From Acidimicrobiia bacterium (GTDB taxonomy: Bacteria > Acidobacteriota > Vicinamibacteria > Vicinamibacterales > CAVVIG01), in the NCBI GenBank assembly GCA_016871175.1, contig VFZL01000025.1, forward strand, positions 1 through 57,393: DNA of 57,393 nt, in the 5' to 3' direction. Of this stretch, positions 39,404 to 50,388 are shown in pieces. Position 1 is the stretch's first letter. The number at the start of each line of letters is the position of its first letter. The notes beneath the pieces were generated by a model. That model was not told where the DNA came from. It saw only the letters and a list, made by a program, of their open reading frames with translations, and ran no database searches. The translations under genes and the position numbers were made by a program.

Positions 39404-41800
39404 CTAGAGCCGGGCGCGCCGGAGACGCAGCGCATTCCCGATCACCGAGACCGAGCTGAGCGTCATGGCAGCGCTCGCCCAGATCGGGCTGATGAGCACG
39501 CCGGTCCACGGATACAACACACCAGCCGCCACCGGCACGCCGACTGCGTTGTAGACGAAGGCGAGGAAGAGATTCTGTCTGATGTTGCGCATCGTCGCTC
39601 GGCTCAACCGCCGGGCGCGCACCATTCCACGTAGGTCGCCGCGCAGAAGCGTCACTCCCGCGCTCTCGATGGCCACGTCGGTGCCGGTCCCCATTGCGAT
39701 CCCGACATCCGCTTGTGCAAGCGCTGGGGAATCGTTGACGCCGTCCCCGGCCATGGCTACCACTCGTCCTTGCCGTTGGAGATCCTGAATCACGGCGCAC
39801 TTCTGAGCTGGCAACACTTCGGCCACGACGTCATCCACACCAAGGTGCGCGGCCACGGCCCGCGCAGTGGTCAGCGTGTCGCCGGTCACCATGATGACGC
39901 GGAGTCCCTCTGCCTTGAGGGCCTGCACGGCCTCAGGGGCGGTCGTTTTGATCGGATCCGCCACACCCACGAGCGCCGAGAGCCGACCCTCTACGGCCAG
40001 GTACAACACCGTCTGGCCCTCCCGACGGAGCCGTTCGGCGTCCCCCGCGGCGTCGTCCATTCGAATGCCCGAATCGGCCATCATGCCCGCGTTTCCAAGC
40101 CAAGCTCGAGCCCCATTGATGATGCCGCGAATGCCGCGACCGGGTTCGCTCTGGAACTGGTCGGCCCGCGGGATCGCCAGTCCGCGATCACGAGCGGCGG
40201 TAAGGATCGCCACCGCCAAGGGGTGCTCGCTCGGCTGCTCCAGCGCCGCAGCCAGGGTCAGGATGTCGCCTTCCGATCGGCCGTCGAGCGAAACGATCGT
40301 CGCCAGGGCGGGCCGGCCCTCGGTGAGAGTGCCCGTCTTGTCGACGACGACGGTGTCGACGGCTTCGAGCCGCTCCAGCGCCGCCGCATTCTTCACGAGG
40401 ACACCTGTCGTTGCGCCGCGTCCCGTTCCGACCATGATGGCCATCGGTGTCGCCAGACCAAGGGCGCACGGGCACGCGATGATGAGCACCGCGACCGCGC
40501 TGACGAGCGCGAAGCCGAGGCGTGGCTCTGGGCCCCACAGGAGCCAAGCCACAAAGGCCATCACCGCGACCGTGACCACGGCAGGTACGAACACCGCCGA
40601 CAGCCGATCGGCCGTCCGTTGAATCGGTGCGCGAGTCCGCTGCGCCTCCGACACCATGCGGACGATCTGCGCGAGAACGGTGTCAGCGCCGACGCGTTCG
40701 GCGCGAACGAGGAGCGACCCCGTCGTGTTTAGCGTGCCGCCGGTGACGTTCGCACCGGCGTCCTTTTCGACAGGAATCGACTCGCCCGTCACCATGGACT
40801 CATCCACGGCGCTCCGCCCGTCGACAACTACACCGTCCACCGGCACCTGTTCGCCTGGGCGCACGCGGCAGACATCACCCACACGTACCCGATCGAGGGG
40901 CACGTCGTGTTCCTCGCCGTGGCTCACGACCCGAGCGACGGGCGGGGCCAGACCCAGCAGCTGGCGCATGGCCGCCGACGTGCGGGCTCGCGCACGCAGC
41001 TCCAGGACCTGCCCGAGGAGAACCAGAGCGGTGATGACGACAGCGGTATCGAAGTAGGTTTCGACCACGCCATGGGGGCGAAGGTCGGACGGAAACAGCA
41101 GCGGCATGGCCGTGCCGAGAGCGCTGTACCCGAATGCCGCGCCGACGCCAAGCGCAATGAGCGTGAACATGTTCGGACTTCGGTTTACGATCGACGTCCA
41201 GGCTCGAGTGAAGAACGACCAACCGGCCCAGAAGACGACGGGCGCGGACAGCACGAGCCCCATCCAGTTGACCCACGCCAAGTGGCCCATCCCGCCACCG
41301 CGTAGCATGTCCGCCATCGTCACGACGAAGACCGGTGCGCCGCCGACGGCGGCCACCCAGAAGCGGCGCGTCATGTCCTCGAGTTCCGGATTGGGTGCGT
41401 CGACGCGCGTCACCGTCCGCGGCTCGAGTGCCATGCCACAGATGGGGCACGCGCCGGGCTCCGGTCGCACGATCTCTGGATGCATCGGGCACGTGTATTC
41501 GACGCTCGACATCGGGACGGTCGAGAGGTCGGGCTCGAGCGCCATGCCACACCGTGGGCACGCCCCAGGCACGCTCTGCCGGATCTCTGGATCCATCGGA
41601 CAGATGAAGGTGGCGCCCGGCGGCGCATCTGGCGTCGAGGCGGGGCCCTCAGGATGCAGGAACGTCAGTGGCTCGGCTTTGAAGCGATCGAGACAGCTCT
41701 CCGCACAGAAGTAGTAGCGGATGCCCTCATGCTCGTGAGAGCCGACGGCGTCCTCCTCTTCGATGGTCATCCCGCAGACCGGGTCCAGGTGCTCCGCCAT
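39404..41800 (-). CDS. copA: Cu+/Ag+-transporting P1B-type ATPase with N-terminal YHS and two HMBD domains
   Basis: Start ATG 41800 ([20 protein letters not shown]); the frame upstream is spurious. The 798 residues begin with a YHS domain (1-50) and two heavy-metal-binding domains, each with [18 protein letters not shown] and GACPxCGMALEP. Eight TM helices follow, with the Cu+ ion-path motif [11 protein letters not shown] near residue 441, phosphorylation site [11 protein letters not shown] near 485, the SEHPLA motif and [19 protein letters not shown]7 has YN and TM8 [10 protein letters not shown], both typical of Cu+ pumps. It exports Cu+/Ag+ from the cytosol. There is no ferredoxin-like CxxC domain; the YHS-HMBD-HMBD front end replaces it. 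Confidence 0.93.
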   Translation of the reverse strand: MAEHLDPVCGMTIEEEDAVGSHEHEGIRYYFCAESCLDRFKAEPLTFLHPEGPASTPDAPPGATFICPMDPEIRQSVPGACPRCGMALEPDLSTVPMSSVEYTCPMHPEIVRPEPGACPICGMALEPRTVTRVDAPNPELEDMTRRFWVAAVGGAPVFVVTMADMLRGGGMGHLAWVNWMGLVLSAPVVFWAGWSFFTRAWTSIVNRSPNMFTLIALGVGAAFGYSALGTAMPLLFPSDLRPHGVVETYFDTAVVITALVLLGQVLELRARARTSAAMRQLLGLAPPVARVVSHGEEHDVPLDRVRVGDVCRVRPGEQVPVDGVVVDGRSAVDESMVTGESIPVEKDAGANVTGGTLNTTGSLLVRAERVGADTVLAQIVRMVSEAQRTRAPIQRTADRLSAVFVPAVVTVAVMAFVAWLLWGPEPRLGFALVSAVAVLIIACPCALGLATPMAIMVGTGRGATTGVLVKNAAALERLEAVDTVVVDKTGTLTEGRPALATIVSLDGRSEGDILTLAAALEQPSEHPLAVAILTAARDRGLAIPRADQFQSEPGRGIRGIINGARAWLGNAGMMADSGIRMDDAAGDAERLRREGQTVLYLAVEGRLSALVGVADPIKTTAPEAVQALKAEGLRVIMVTGDTLTTARAVAAHLGVDDVVAEVLPAQKCAVIQDLQRQGRVVAMAGDGVNDSPALAQADVGIAMGTGTDVAIESAGVTLLRGDLRGMVRARRLSRATMRNIRQNLFLAFVYNAVGVPVAAGVLYPWTGVLISPIWASAAMTLSSVSVIGNALRLRRARL

Positions 41801-41932
41801 GTCGACCCCAGTATGCGCCACGGCGGGCCATCGAGCCACCTCCAGTTCCGTCGCGCCCAAGGGCGACACCCGCGGTATAACTGGCCCCGGTCGTTCCCGC
41901 TCCGTTGGCGGTTCAAGACTCGTCTGGGTCGT

Positions 41933-41952
41933 GAACCTGCGAACGCAGGTTC
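41933..41952. promoter_or_regulatory. 8-bp inverted repeat between copA and the histidine kinase
   Basis: GAACCTGC at 41933-41940 and GCAGGTTC at 41945-41952 form a perfect dyad with a GAAC loop. It lies in the 171-base divergent space between copA and the hybrid kinase, 19 bases before the kinase ATG. An operator for a metal or two-component regulator is plausible but unproven. Confidence 0.45.
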
Positions 41953-41971
41953 CTCTCGAATTCGTTCTACC

Positions 41972-44212
41972 ATGCGTCCATCTGCCATCGCGCCGTGGCT
42001 GCTCGGTCTCGCCACGGTGCTGGGCGTGGCGGCGATCGCGTGGGTGGTGATGCGCTGCGCAATGTCGCCCAGACCCGCGCGATCCTCGACAACGCTGCGC
42101 GAGCGTCGACGACACTCGAAGTGCAACGGCAACTGGACGAAGTGCTGCTTCGCGCGATAGAAGCCGAGACGGGCCAGCGAGGGTACGTCCTCACTGGTGA
42201 CGAGCGTGAGGACCACCGGGCGTCCGCTGCGATTCCACTGTCGGTCGATCAGCTCGAAGCGTTGACCGCTGGCAGCCCCAGTCAGAACGCCCGACTCCCG
42301 CACCTTCGACGCGCGGTCGAAGCGAGGCTATCTACCCTGGCCACGGCCATCGACCGCCGCAAGTCGGGAGGCTTCGCCGCCGGGCTTGTCGAGTTGCGAC
42401 GAGCCGAGGGCGAGCTGCAGATGAATGTCATCCGTCAGCTCGTGGCCCAAGTGGAACGAGAGGAGGGAGAGAACCTCCGCGCATGGCGCGAGGAGGCTGA
42501 AGCCGCCTATCGTCGGGCGCGAGTGGGTCGCATCGGCAGCGGGATCCTCAGCGCCCTCTTGCTCGTGGGCCTGGCGCTCTTCGCCATCGTGCTCGGGCGC
42601 GTCCGCGACAGCGCGGCTCGGCGCGTGGCCGCGGACCGCGAACATCTGAGCGTGACGCTGGCGAGCATCAGCGACGGGATCCTCGCCACCGACGTCGAAG
42701 GCCGGGTGACGCTGGTGAACTCCGTCGCCCAGGGTCTGGCAGGCTGTCGAGCCGACCAGGCCATCGGTCGATCATTCGAGGAGGTCTTTGCGCTGGTCGA
42801 CGAAACGACCGATGCGCGTGTAGCCAATCCGATCACCATCGCGCTCGAGACCGGCCAGGTCCATAGCGCGCCGCCCCACACACGGCTCATCGGACCGAAT
42901 GGACAGAGTCATCCGATCGACGCGAGCGCCGCGCCAATCCGATCCGGCGATGGCGTCCCCCGTGGGGCCGTCGTCGTGGTTCGGGACATCTCGGGCACCC
43001 GCGCCCACGAAGCGGCCTTGGCCGAAAGCGAGGCTCGGTATCGCGACGCCGCCGCGCAAGCCCAGGCTGCGAGGGCCGAAGCCGAGCAAGCCAACCGGCT
43101 CAAGGACGAGTTCCTCGCGGTTCTCTCGCACGAATTACGCACGCCGCTCAACGCGGTCCTCGGCTGGGCACAGATTCTTCTGGCTGGCGAGGTCGCCCCG
43201 ACGACGGTGAGCCGGGGCCTCGCGTCCATCAAACGCAACGCCGAAGCGCAGCAGCGCCTGGTCGAAGACCTGTTGGACGTGTCACGCATCATCACAGGCA
43301 AGTTCCCAATCGAGCGCAAACCCAGCGTGCTGCGGACGGTCATCGTGTCAGCCGTGGACGCGATCGGCCCGATGGCGGCAGGGAAGCGCGTCGCATTGCA
43401 TTTCGACCTGGCCGACGGCGCCATCGTCGACGCCGATCCTTACCGTCTGCAGCAGGTCGCCACCAACCTGCTCTCCAATGCGATCAAGTTCACGCCGTCA
43501 GGCGGGCGCGTTACGGTGAGGCTGATCGTCGCCGACGCCACCGCGGTTCTGTCGGTGTCAGATACTGGCCAAGGGATTCATCCGGAGCTCCTGCCCCACA
43601 TCTTCGATCGCTTCCGCCAGGGTGACGCCAGCTCGACGCGAATGCATGGGGGCCTGGGGCTTGGGCTCGCCATTGCTCGGTATATCGTACAGGCCCACGG
43701 GGGGGCACATTCGGGCGGAGAGCCGGGGCGAAGGCCACGGAGCGACATTCACCGTCACGCTGCCGGTGATGGACGCGAGTAGGGTGCCCAAGGCCTTCCG
43801 GGCAGGACGGTCCGCCTATGAAGGCGCTGGCGGCGGCCGGCTGCACGGCCGTCTCGTGCTGGTGGTGGACGACGAGGCCGACGCGCGCGAGCTGATGTCC
43901 TGGGCCCTTCAAGAGGCCGGCGCAGACGTCGTCGTGGCTGCGGACGGCGTCGAGGCGCTGGGCCTGCTCTCAGCCGACCGACCGGACGTCGTGCTGACCG
44001 ACGTCCACATGCCGCGCATGGACGGATTCGGCCTGCCCGGTGCCATGCGGGATCGGCTCGTCGGCACCGCCCCGCCTGCCATTGCGATCTCGGCCCGGGC
44101 CGCCAGCGATGATGCCAGGCGCGCCACCGACGCCGGGTTCGCCGCACACCTGACCAAACCAGTGGACCTGAACCTCCTCTTGGATACGATCGACCGGGTC
44201 ATCACGGTATGA
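41972..44212 (+). pseudogene. Hybrid sensor histidine kinase with two frameshifts
   Basis: The start ATG 41972 opens a TM anchor ([19 protein letters not shown]). A one-base loss near 42050 moves to the frame with [20 protein letters not shown] and [13 protein letters not shown], a CHASE3 periplasmic domain, and a second TM segment. A PAS domain with [19 protein letters not shown], HisKA with [15 protein letters not shown] and HATPase with [19 protein letters not shown] and GGLGLGLAI follow. At a G7 tract near 43699-43705 the frame goes to a premature stop at 43782. With six Gs the frame would run on through [12 protein letters not shown] into a receiver domain (LVVDDEADARELM, LTDVHMPRMDGFG) ending at 44212. 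The intact form would be about 745 residues, CHASE3-TM-PAS-HisKA-HATPase-REC. Both shifts could be sequencing errors. Confidence 0.85.
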
Positions 44213-44658
44213 ACGACACGGGCTCGGAACCTTCCGCGCGCAGGCCGCGTGCGGCGCAGGCGCGCGCCTTCGACGCGGCGCCTGTCGCACTCGTGTGTCT
44301 CGATCGCGTCGGTGCCGTGCTGGACGTCAACCCCGCCGCATCAAGGCTGCTCGGCGCCTCGAGGCGCGAGCTGGTCCGCCGGCCGGCCGTAGACGTCCTC
44401 TTCAACTCTGCCGCGAAGCTGAAGAATGTGCCGATGGTCGCAGCGATCCTGACCGGCATGGGCTCGGACGGCGCCGACGGGCTCTTGGCCTTGCGCCACG
44501 CGGGCGCCGAGACCATCGCCGAAGACGAGCACTCCTGCGTAGTCTTTGGCATGCCGAAGGAGGCCATTGCGCGCGGGGCCGCGAGACATGTCGCGACGCT
44601 GCTGAGGATGCCGAAAACCCTGATGGAGTGTCTGGACCGGCTGGCGGTAGCGGTATGA
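44209..44658 (+). CDS. PAS domain fused to a C-terminal CheB methylesterase fragment
   Basis: The product has 149 residues and the start overlaps the upstream stop as ATGA. Residues about 23-60 form a PAS-like start (PVALVCLDRVGAVLDVNPAA). From about residue 63 the sequence is the last third of a CheB catalytic domain: VDVLFNSAA, VAAILTGMGSDGADGLLALR and SCVVFGMPKEAIARGAA. The CheB aspartate (in GMGSDG) is present, but the region holding the catalytic Ser and His is missing. It cannot be a working methylesterase. An internal deletion joining two genes or domains is the simplest origin. Full-length CheB-CheR-PAS proteins exist and may be the parent. Confidence 0.8.
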   Translation: MNDTGSEPSARRPRAAQARAFDAAPVALVCLDRVGAVLDVNPAASRLLGASRRELVRRPAVDVLFNSAAKLKNVPMVAAILTGMGSDGADGLLALRHAGAETIAEDEHSCVVFGMPKEAIARGAARHVATLLRMPKTLMECLDRLAVAV

Positions 44659-45005
44659 CGATCCTGCTCGTCGAGGATGACCCGAACATTCGCGAGCTGC
44701 TGACACGTCTGCTCGAGCGTGACGACTACCGCGTGATGACGGCCACGAGCGGCGAAGAAGCCGAGTCGCTGGCCCAAACGGACTCCGTCGATCTGCTCGT
44801 GTGCGACGTGTGTCTTCCTGGGGTCAGTGGCCCGGTGCTCGCGCGTCGTCTCGCCGCATCGCAACCGACGTTGCGGACGCTGCTCATGTCAGGGGACCCG
44901 TCGCTCGATGACCTCATCGACGAAGGACTCGATGCAGAATTTCTGGGCAAGCCGTTCACCACAGGCACGTTCATCCAGAACGTGCGTAGCCTCCTGGCCC
45001 GCTGA
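44655..45005 (+). CDS. Single-domain response regulator (receiver only)
   Basis: The product has 116 residues, overlapping the previous stop as ATGA. All switch residues are present: the acidic pocket in ILLVEDDPNIRELL, phospho-Asp in LLVCDVCLPGVSG, Thr/Ser in LLMSGDP and Lys in LGKPFTT. There is no output domain. It probably relays phosphate from the adjacent hybrid kinase, and its message is coupled to the PAS-CheB fragment. Confidence 0.92.
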   Translation: MTILLVEDDPNIRELLTRLLERDDYRVMTATSGEEAESLAQTDSVDLLVCDVCLPGVSGPVLARRLAASQPTLRTLLMSGDPSLDDLIDEGLDAEFLGKPFTTGTFIQNVRSLLAR

Positions 45006-45135
45006 CCCACTCCGCGCCAAGTTCACAGTCGACAGCCCCACGGCTTTCGTGCAGAATTGATCTCATTCTTCCAGTTCGACGTTCACAGCTGGCCGCTGAT
45101 GGCTCTCGGCGTTCGTTCACTCGGAGTATGTCTTG

Positions 45136-45816
45136 ATGTCGAGTCGTGTCACTCTTGTCTCTCGATCTGCGCTCGCCCTGGCCCTCACGGCGACCCTGGT
45201 GGCCTGCTCGACGCCGTCGACGGAGCCTGCCGCGCCGCGCAAGTCGGGCGATCCCGAGGGGGATGCCGCCAAGGCCCGCGGCGAGGCGATCGTCGTCGGT
45301 AGGGCGCCAGCCGCGGCAGGCGGACTCTCCTCGATCGTGATCCTCGAGCCCAAGGAGCCGCGAGAGTTTCCGCCACAGACCGGCATGCCCATCATGGACC
45401 AGATCTCCCAGGTGTTCACACCAGGGGTCTTGTTCGTCCGCACGGGTCAGCCCGCCGAGTTCCGGAACAGCGACGAGATCCTGCACAACATTCGCGTGCG
45501 GAACGATGAGACCAAGGAAGCGGCCTTCAATATCGCACTGCCGACCGCTGGCACCTTCACGTACACCTTTCTGAAAGACGGCTTCTACGATGTCGGATGC
45601 GACATCCATCCCGCGATGGCGGCCGTCATCATCGCCTCGAAATCCCCGTACACGGCGCTCGCGGAAACCGACGGGCGATTCGTCGTCGACAGACCCGTGC
45701 CGGCCGGGGCGTATACGGCGACGGTCTTTGCCGACATTCGACGCGTCGATCTTGCTGTCGAGATCGTGGCGGGGCGGACGAATCTCGGTGAGATTACCTT
45801 TCCGCAGTCGAAGTAG
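45136..45816 (+). CDS. Cupredoxin-like lipoprotein
   Basis: ATG 45136 is favoured over the TTG at 45133; GGAG lies about ten bases upstream. The signal peptide ends in the lipobox LVACSTPS. The mature part has a plastocyanin/azurin-like fold: VLFVRTGQPAEFRNSDEILH with a His ligand, then GTFTYTFLKDGFYDVGCDIH ending in Cys-x2-His, with Met three residues later (PAM). This is the type-1 copper site pattern His/Cys-x2-His-x2-Met. A CarboxypepD-like beta domain may follow. It would sit in the periplasm bound to a membrane, in an electron-transfer or copper-handling role. It lies in the copper region with copA and YHS. Confidence 0.85.
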   Translation: MSSRVTLVSRSALALALTATLVACSTPSTEPAAPRKSGDPEGDAAKARGEAIVVGRAPAAAGGLSSIVILEPKEPREFPPQTGMPIMDQISQVFTPGVLFVRTGQPAEFRNSDEILHNIRVRNDETKEAAFNIALPTAGTFTYTFLKDGFYDVGCDIHPAMAAVIIASKSPYTALAETDGRFVVDRPVPAGAYTATVFADIRRVDLAVEIVAGRTNLGEITFPQSK

Positions 45817-45908
45817 CCTGACGCATCTGACGATCTTCTGTGGCTTCGCCGTTGCGCTGGCTAGCCTGGCCGGCCAGCTGAGGCCGGGCCCACCCGGTCG
45901 GCCTGCCT

Positions 45909-48900
45909 CTAGAAGCTGAAGAACACCAGAAAATCGATGCCGGCGCGTTCGACCCGCCTGAAGGGCGACCGTGCAAGCGACGAACCCGCATCCGAGAAGG
46001 TGGCGCGGACACGGAACAGACGTGACAGGAAGTACTCGATGCTCGCTTCGCTGTACTCCTGCGAGCCAAACTGCCGACTGAATCGTGCGACGAGCCCCGG
46101 AGCGATCTCGTCGCCGATCGTCACGCGAGGTGCGGCCGTCGATGCACCAGCCGAGCCGCTGGGTGCCAGTTCGATCTCGAGAATCTGCAGGCCCAGGGTC
46201 CGTTCCAGGGCACTCATCAGCGGTGTCGCCAAGAATCCGGCAGCCAGTGTCCCGGCTCGCACGGCGAGCTCCTGTTGTTGCACAGCGTTGAGCTCGTTCA
46301 CGTTGGTATTGAACACGATGAGCGACAGAATGTTCGAGTCGTCGAGCGGTGGCGTGCTGGCGAGCAGGAGCGCTGGCTCGTTGAGCGGCCCGACGATCGA
46401 CACACGGGTCTCGACTCCGGGGATCGTCCGTGCCACGGTGACGTACAGCTCCGGATTGAGGTCACCGCGAAAGACGATCGAGCTGGCCGGGTCGAGGTCG
46501 AACCGACGTCCCTGGAACGAGTAGGTGCCAATCAACGAGTCGAAGGATCCGGTCACGAAGAGCGGCTGGGCCGGATCCTTGTACAGATAGATCTCTCCGA
46601 ACGCCCGCACATTGACATTGCCCAGACCCAGCGGGGTTCCTGGGGATACCTGGACGTTCTCACCGACCAGGTGGAGCGTGCCGAGCGACCGGACGGCCAG
46701 GTCGATCCCCATCCGCCGCCAGGGGTTCAACACAGCGAGCGGATCGATCGGAATCGCCGGACCCGCGACTGGTTCCGGGGCCGCCTGCGTGGCGTACGGA
46801 CGGAGCAGGGCGCGATCCAGGATCTCGTCCGCGTTGAGGTCGCCACCAGTGATGGTGATGATCCCGGTCAACCGCGGCAATTCGAATTGCCCGCACAGAT
46901 CCAGGTCGGCGTCGACCTCTGTCGCTCCGAACTCGTTGCGCATCACCTCGAACTGCCGGGCCCTCACGTTGACGGCGAGGTCGCCGACGCGCAACTCATG
47001 CGTGCCAAGGCTTCCCGTCAGGTCGAGGGCATGACCGTCCGCATCCTCCATATGAAGCGCCTGGACATTCACCTTGTCGGTCGTGAGGTCCAAGCGGATC
47101 CGCGTGTTGCGATATCGCGCGCCCGTCGGGGCGACCGTGAACGCGCCGTTGGACAAACCGACGGTGCCGATGAGGTGTGGATCTCGCGCGGTGCCGACGA
47201 CGGTCACATCCAGTTGGAGTTCACCGCTGACTTCCCGCACGGTGTCGGTAAGCCCCGCCAGAATGCCCAGATCTACCGAGCTCGACGCCAGCGCTAGGTC
47301 CATCGGGAGATCCGGCTGCCCCTCCACGAACAGTCCGAGCGGCACCGTGCCCCGCGCGGTCAGCCAGACGCCGGGCGCCTGGTCGAGCCGGCCATCGACC
47401 AGGAAGCGACCATCGTCGTACTCGACGGTGGCCGTGAGGCGATCGTAGGTGAGGCGTTGAACCCGACCTTCGAGCACCGTCAGCGCCCCGGTCACAATGA
47501 GACGGCCCGCTTCGGCCGACCGACGAATGGTCGCGTCGGCGTCCAGCAGCCCGCCGAATCGTGGCGGGTCGGAGAAGATGCCCACAATCGGATCGAGATA
47601 CACGCCCCGTGCCTGCACGCGGAGCGCGGCTCCCGCGACCGTGGGCCGCCAGTCACCGGACACGGCTATCTGTTGTCGCCCGGTCGTGTCATCGGTCAGG
47701 ACGAGATCACCAATCGTGAGGCCGCTGGCATCCCAGCTCACGCGGGGCGAGGCGCCTTCCGCCAAACGCCACGACGCGTCCTCGAGCTGCACACGCAAGG
47801 TCGAGACGTCGGCCGCACGTCCTTGGTCGTGCAGTCGCAGTCGGCCGTCGAGCGTCGTGTTCAAGCCGCCCGCGCGCGCGCCTCTCAGCTCGAGCGCGAG
47901 GGTCCGTCGATCGTAGGTCGCGGCCCCTGTGATCTGGTTGATCGCTTGATCCCCAACGGTCAGCGGTCCCCACGCGCCCGAGAGCCGTGCGACCGCGTCG
48001 AGCGGCGCTTCAACAGGGAGAGTCGCGTCGTAGTCGAAACCGCCCGTCAGGATCTCCACGCCGGCAACGACGACGCGTGACACCCGCGCGTTGCCCGTCA
48101 CGCGCGGTGCGTCGATGAAGCCCGTCAGTCGCCCTTGACTGACGAGCGCGCCCGTCAGCGGCCGGCCGGTCATTTCGGTCAGGAACGACAGCTCGCCACG
48201 CTGGATGTCGTATTCGACCGAGGAGCCTGACGAGCCATCGAGGGCGACGGTACCCCGAGCCGAGGCCTGTAGCGCCGGCCCGCGCAGGTCTAGCGCGTCG
48301 ATGCGGAGCATCCGGTCCGCAAGACGCAGTCCAGTCGACACCTGGTCGAGCTCGAGCCCGCGCGCGCGCGACTTCGTGAGCATGGCGGTGGCGTCTATCG
48401 TGTAGTCCGCGACGCTCGTCGTGCGCATCAGCGCTTCCTTCACGGTCACGGAAACGCGGGCAGTGCCGCTCAGGCCCGACTGGAATCGATCGTCCGTGAG
48501 CGCTCGTGCCGCGTTGATCTGCTAGAAGCGGCCGTCGTACGAGGCTCGTAACGAACCGTCCGCGAGGTGAACCGCGACATCGGCATCGTTCAACGTGCCT
48601 TCGAAGAACCCGCCACGGGTGACGCGGCCCTCGGCATCGAGCGTCATCGTCGCTGCAGTGGTGCCGGTACCGCTGACGCGGAAGTGCCCGTCGAGGAACC
48701 CGTCGTAGCGGGGATCTCGCATCCAGGCGACGTCCAGCGCCTCACCGAACCGCCGAATGCTCACACCCGCGATGTCACCGTCGCCCGAGTATCGAACGGG
48801 CCTCGTGGAGGCGCCGAGCGAGCCCACCGCGCCTGCGCCCAACTGCGCGCCCAGGAACTCGGACCGATCCAAGACGGCCTCGCCGGCGAACCGGCCCGGC

Positions 48901-50387
48901 GCAAACTGTCCGCGCACGTCGAAGTCGAGCGCCAACGTACTCTCGACGTGTGGCACGGGCACGTCACGCGGCACGCGACGCAGGTCAACACCGTCCGCTC
49001 GCCCCGTGAAGCGATAGCGATACGGCGCGTCAACCCCGATCGCGCCTGCTCGCAAGCGAAGGTCGGCGCCGTAGGCGGTCGCGGTCGCCGCCGCTATCAC
49101 GGCGTCGTGGGCAGTCAGCGTGCCCCGAGCGCGGACGCGATCAGCGGCGTAGCCCAGGTACATCGCGTGGGGACCATCGAATGCGAACATGCCCCGTGGA
49201 AAGCGGCGTCCCAGATCCAGGTCGAGGTCGAAGGTCACGTACCCCGTAATGTCGGACGGCCGGTCGGGTCGGTTGAACCATCGTGCAAGGTTCACGCGGG
49301 TGACGTCCACCTCGCCAGAGCCGTGCCAGCCGGGCACGGAGCCGTCGAGCACGATGGCGCCTGTGATCGCGCCACCGTTCGACTGCATGTCCAACGCCAT
49401 GGTCATCTGTGTGAGCGGCCCCGAGAGCTTCGTCTTGAACGAAGACTCGATGGCGATGTTGCGCAGCCCCGGCACGAGACCGCCCCATTCCTCGAAGGCG
49501 AAACGGTCGGCCTTGATGTCGAGATCGAACGTGGTGGGACCGGATTGCCGCCGCACCGACCCGCCGAGCGGAAACGCACTCCGCGACGTCTCCACCTGCA
49601 GATCGTCGAAGGTCCAGCCCCGCTCGTCGATACCGATGCCGCCCGCGAGCCGAGTGACGGGCAGATCGGGTTCGTGGCCAGTCCACGAGGCCTTGTCCAG
49701 TTCGACGCGCCAGCTCGACCCACGCCAGTCGAACCGGAGCGCGGCATTGAGCCCGTCGAAACGGGACGGCACTCGCACGGCGCCAAACAGCAGCGGATCG
49801 AGGAACCCGATCGTGCTGTCGACGACCTCGATTCGCTCGAACAGAATGAGAGACGGGGGAAGCGCGCCGGGAGGACGTGGAGGGCGCGGCCTGACGAGGC
49901 GCCCCACGTTCCATCGACCATCGGCGTCTTTGGCCACCTCGACTCGCAAGCCCTGCAGACGGAGGTGTCGGATCGTGGTTCCGCCGTTCGCATCCCGATA
50001 GAGCTCACGCCAGCTGTAGGCGACGGATGCCGACTCGATGGTGACCACCGAGATCCTGTCCTGGACGACCCGCACGCCGTGCAGGACGACCCCGCGAAGA
50101 ATCGATCCGCCGATGCGATCGATTTCGAGCGTGCCGGTGAGGAACCGACTGGACTGCGACACGATCAGCCGACGGATGCGCTCTTGGCCCCAGGGTGTGG
50201 TCAATGCGATCCGCCCGGCCACGACGGCCAGGATGGACAGCCCGACGACCACTGCGACGCCGAAACCGAGGACGCGGAGAATCTGCCGAGGGAAGACCAT
50301 CGACCGCTTGACGCGATCTTGCGCCCGACCTTCGGTGGTTTCCGTCGAAGTGCGGGAGCCAGCCCCGGCGAGCGGCCCGCCCAGCAT
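45909..50387 (-). pseudogene. TamB/AsmA-like translocation protein split by one amber codon
   Basis: From ATG 50387 the protein has an N-terminal TM helix (VLGFGVAVVVGLSILAVVAG) and long repetitive beta sequence typical of the bridge-like AsmA/TamB group. A TAG at 48522-48524 stops translation after 621 codons. The same frame then continues as QINAARALTDDRFQSGLSGT for another 870 codons, including the C-terminal TamB domain (FDSLIGTYSFQGRRFDLDPA, ILSLIVFNTNVNELN) and ending in a beta-signal-like FLVFFSF. Intact, it would be about 1490 residues, normal for TamB. TamB-like proteins span the periplasm and move phospholipids toward the outer membrane. The C-terminal half has its own open frame from 48449 but no clear ribosome-binding site. 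No TamA/BamA partner is beside it. Confidence 0.85.
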
Positions 50388-50388
50388 C

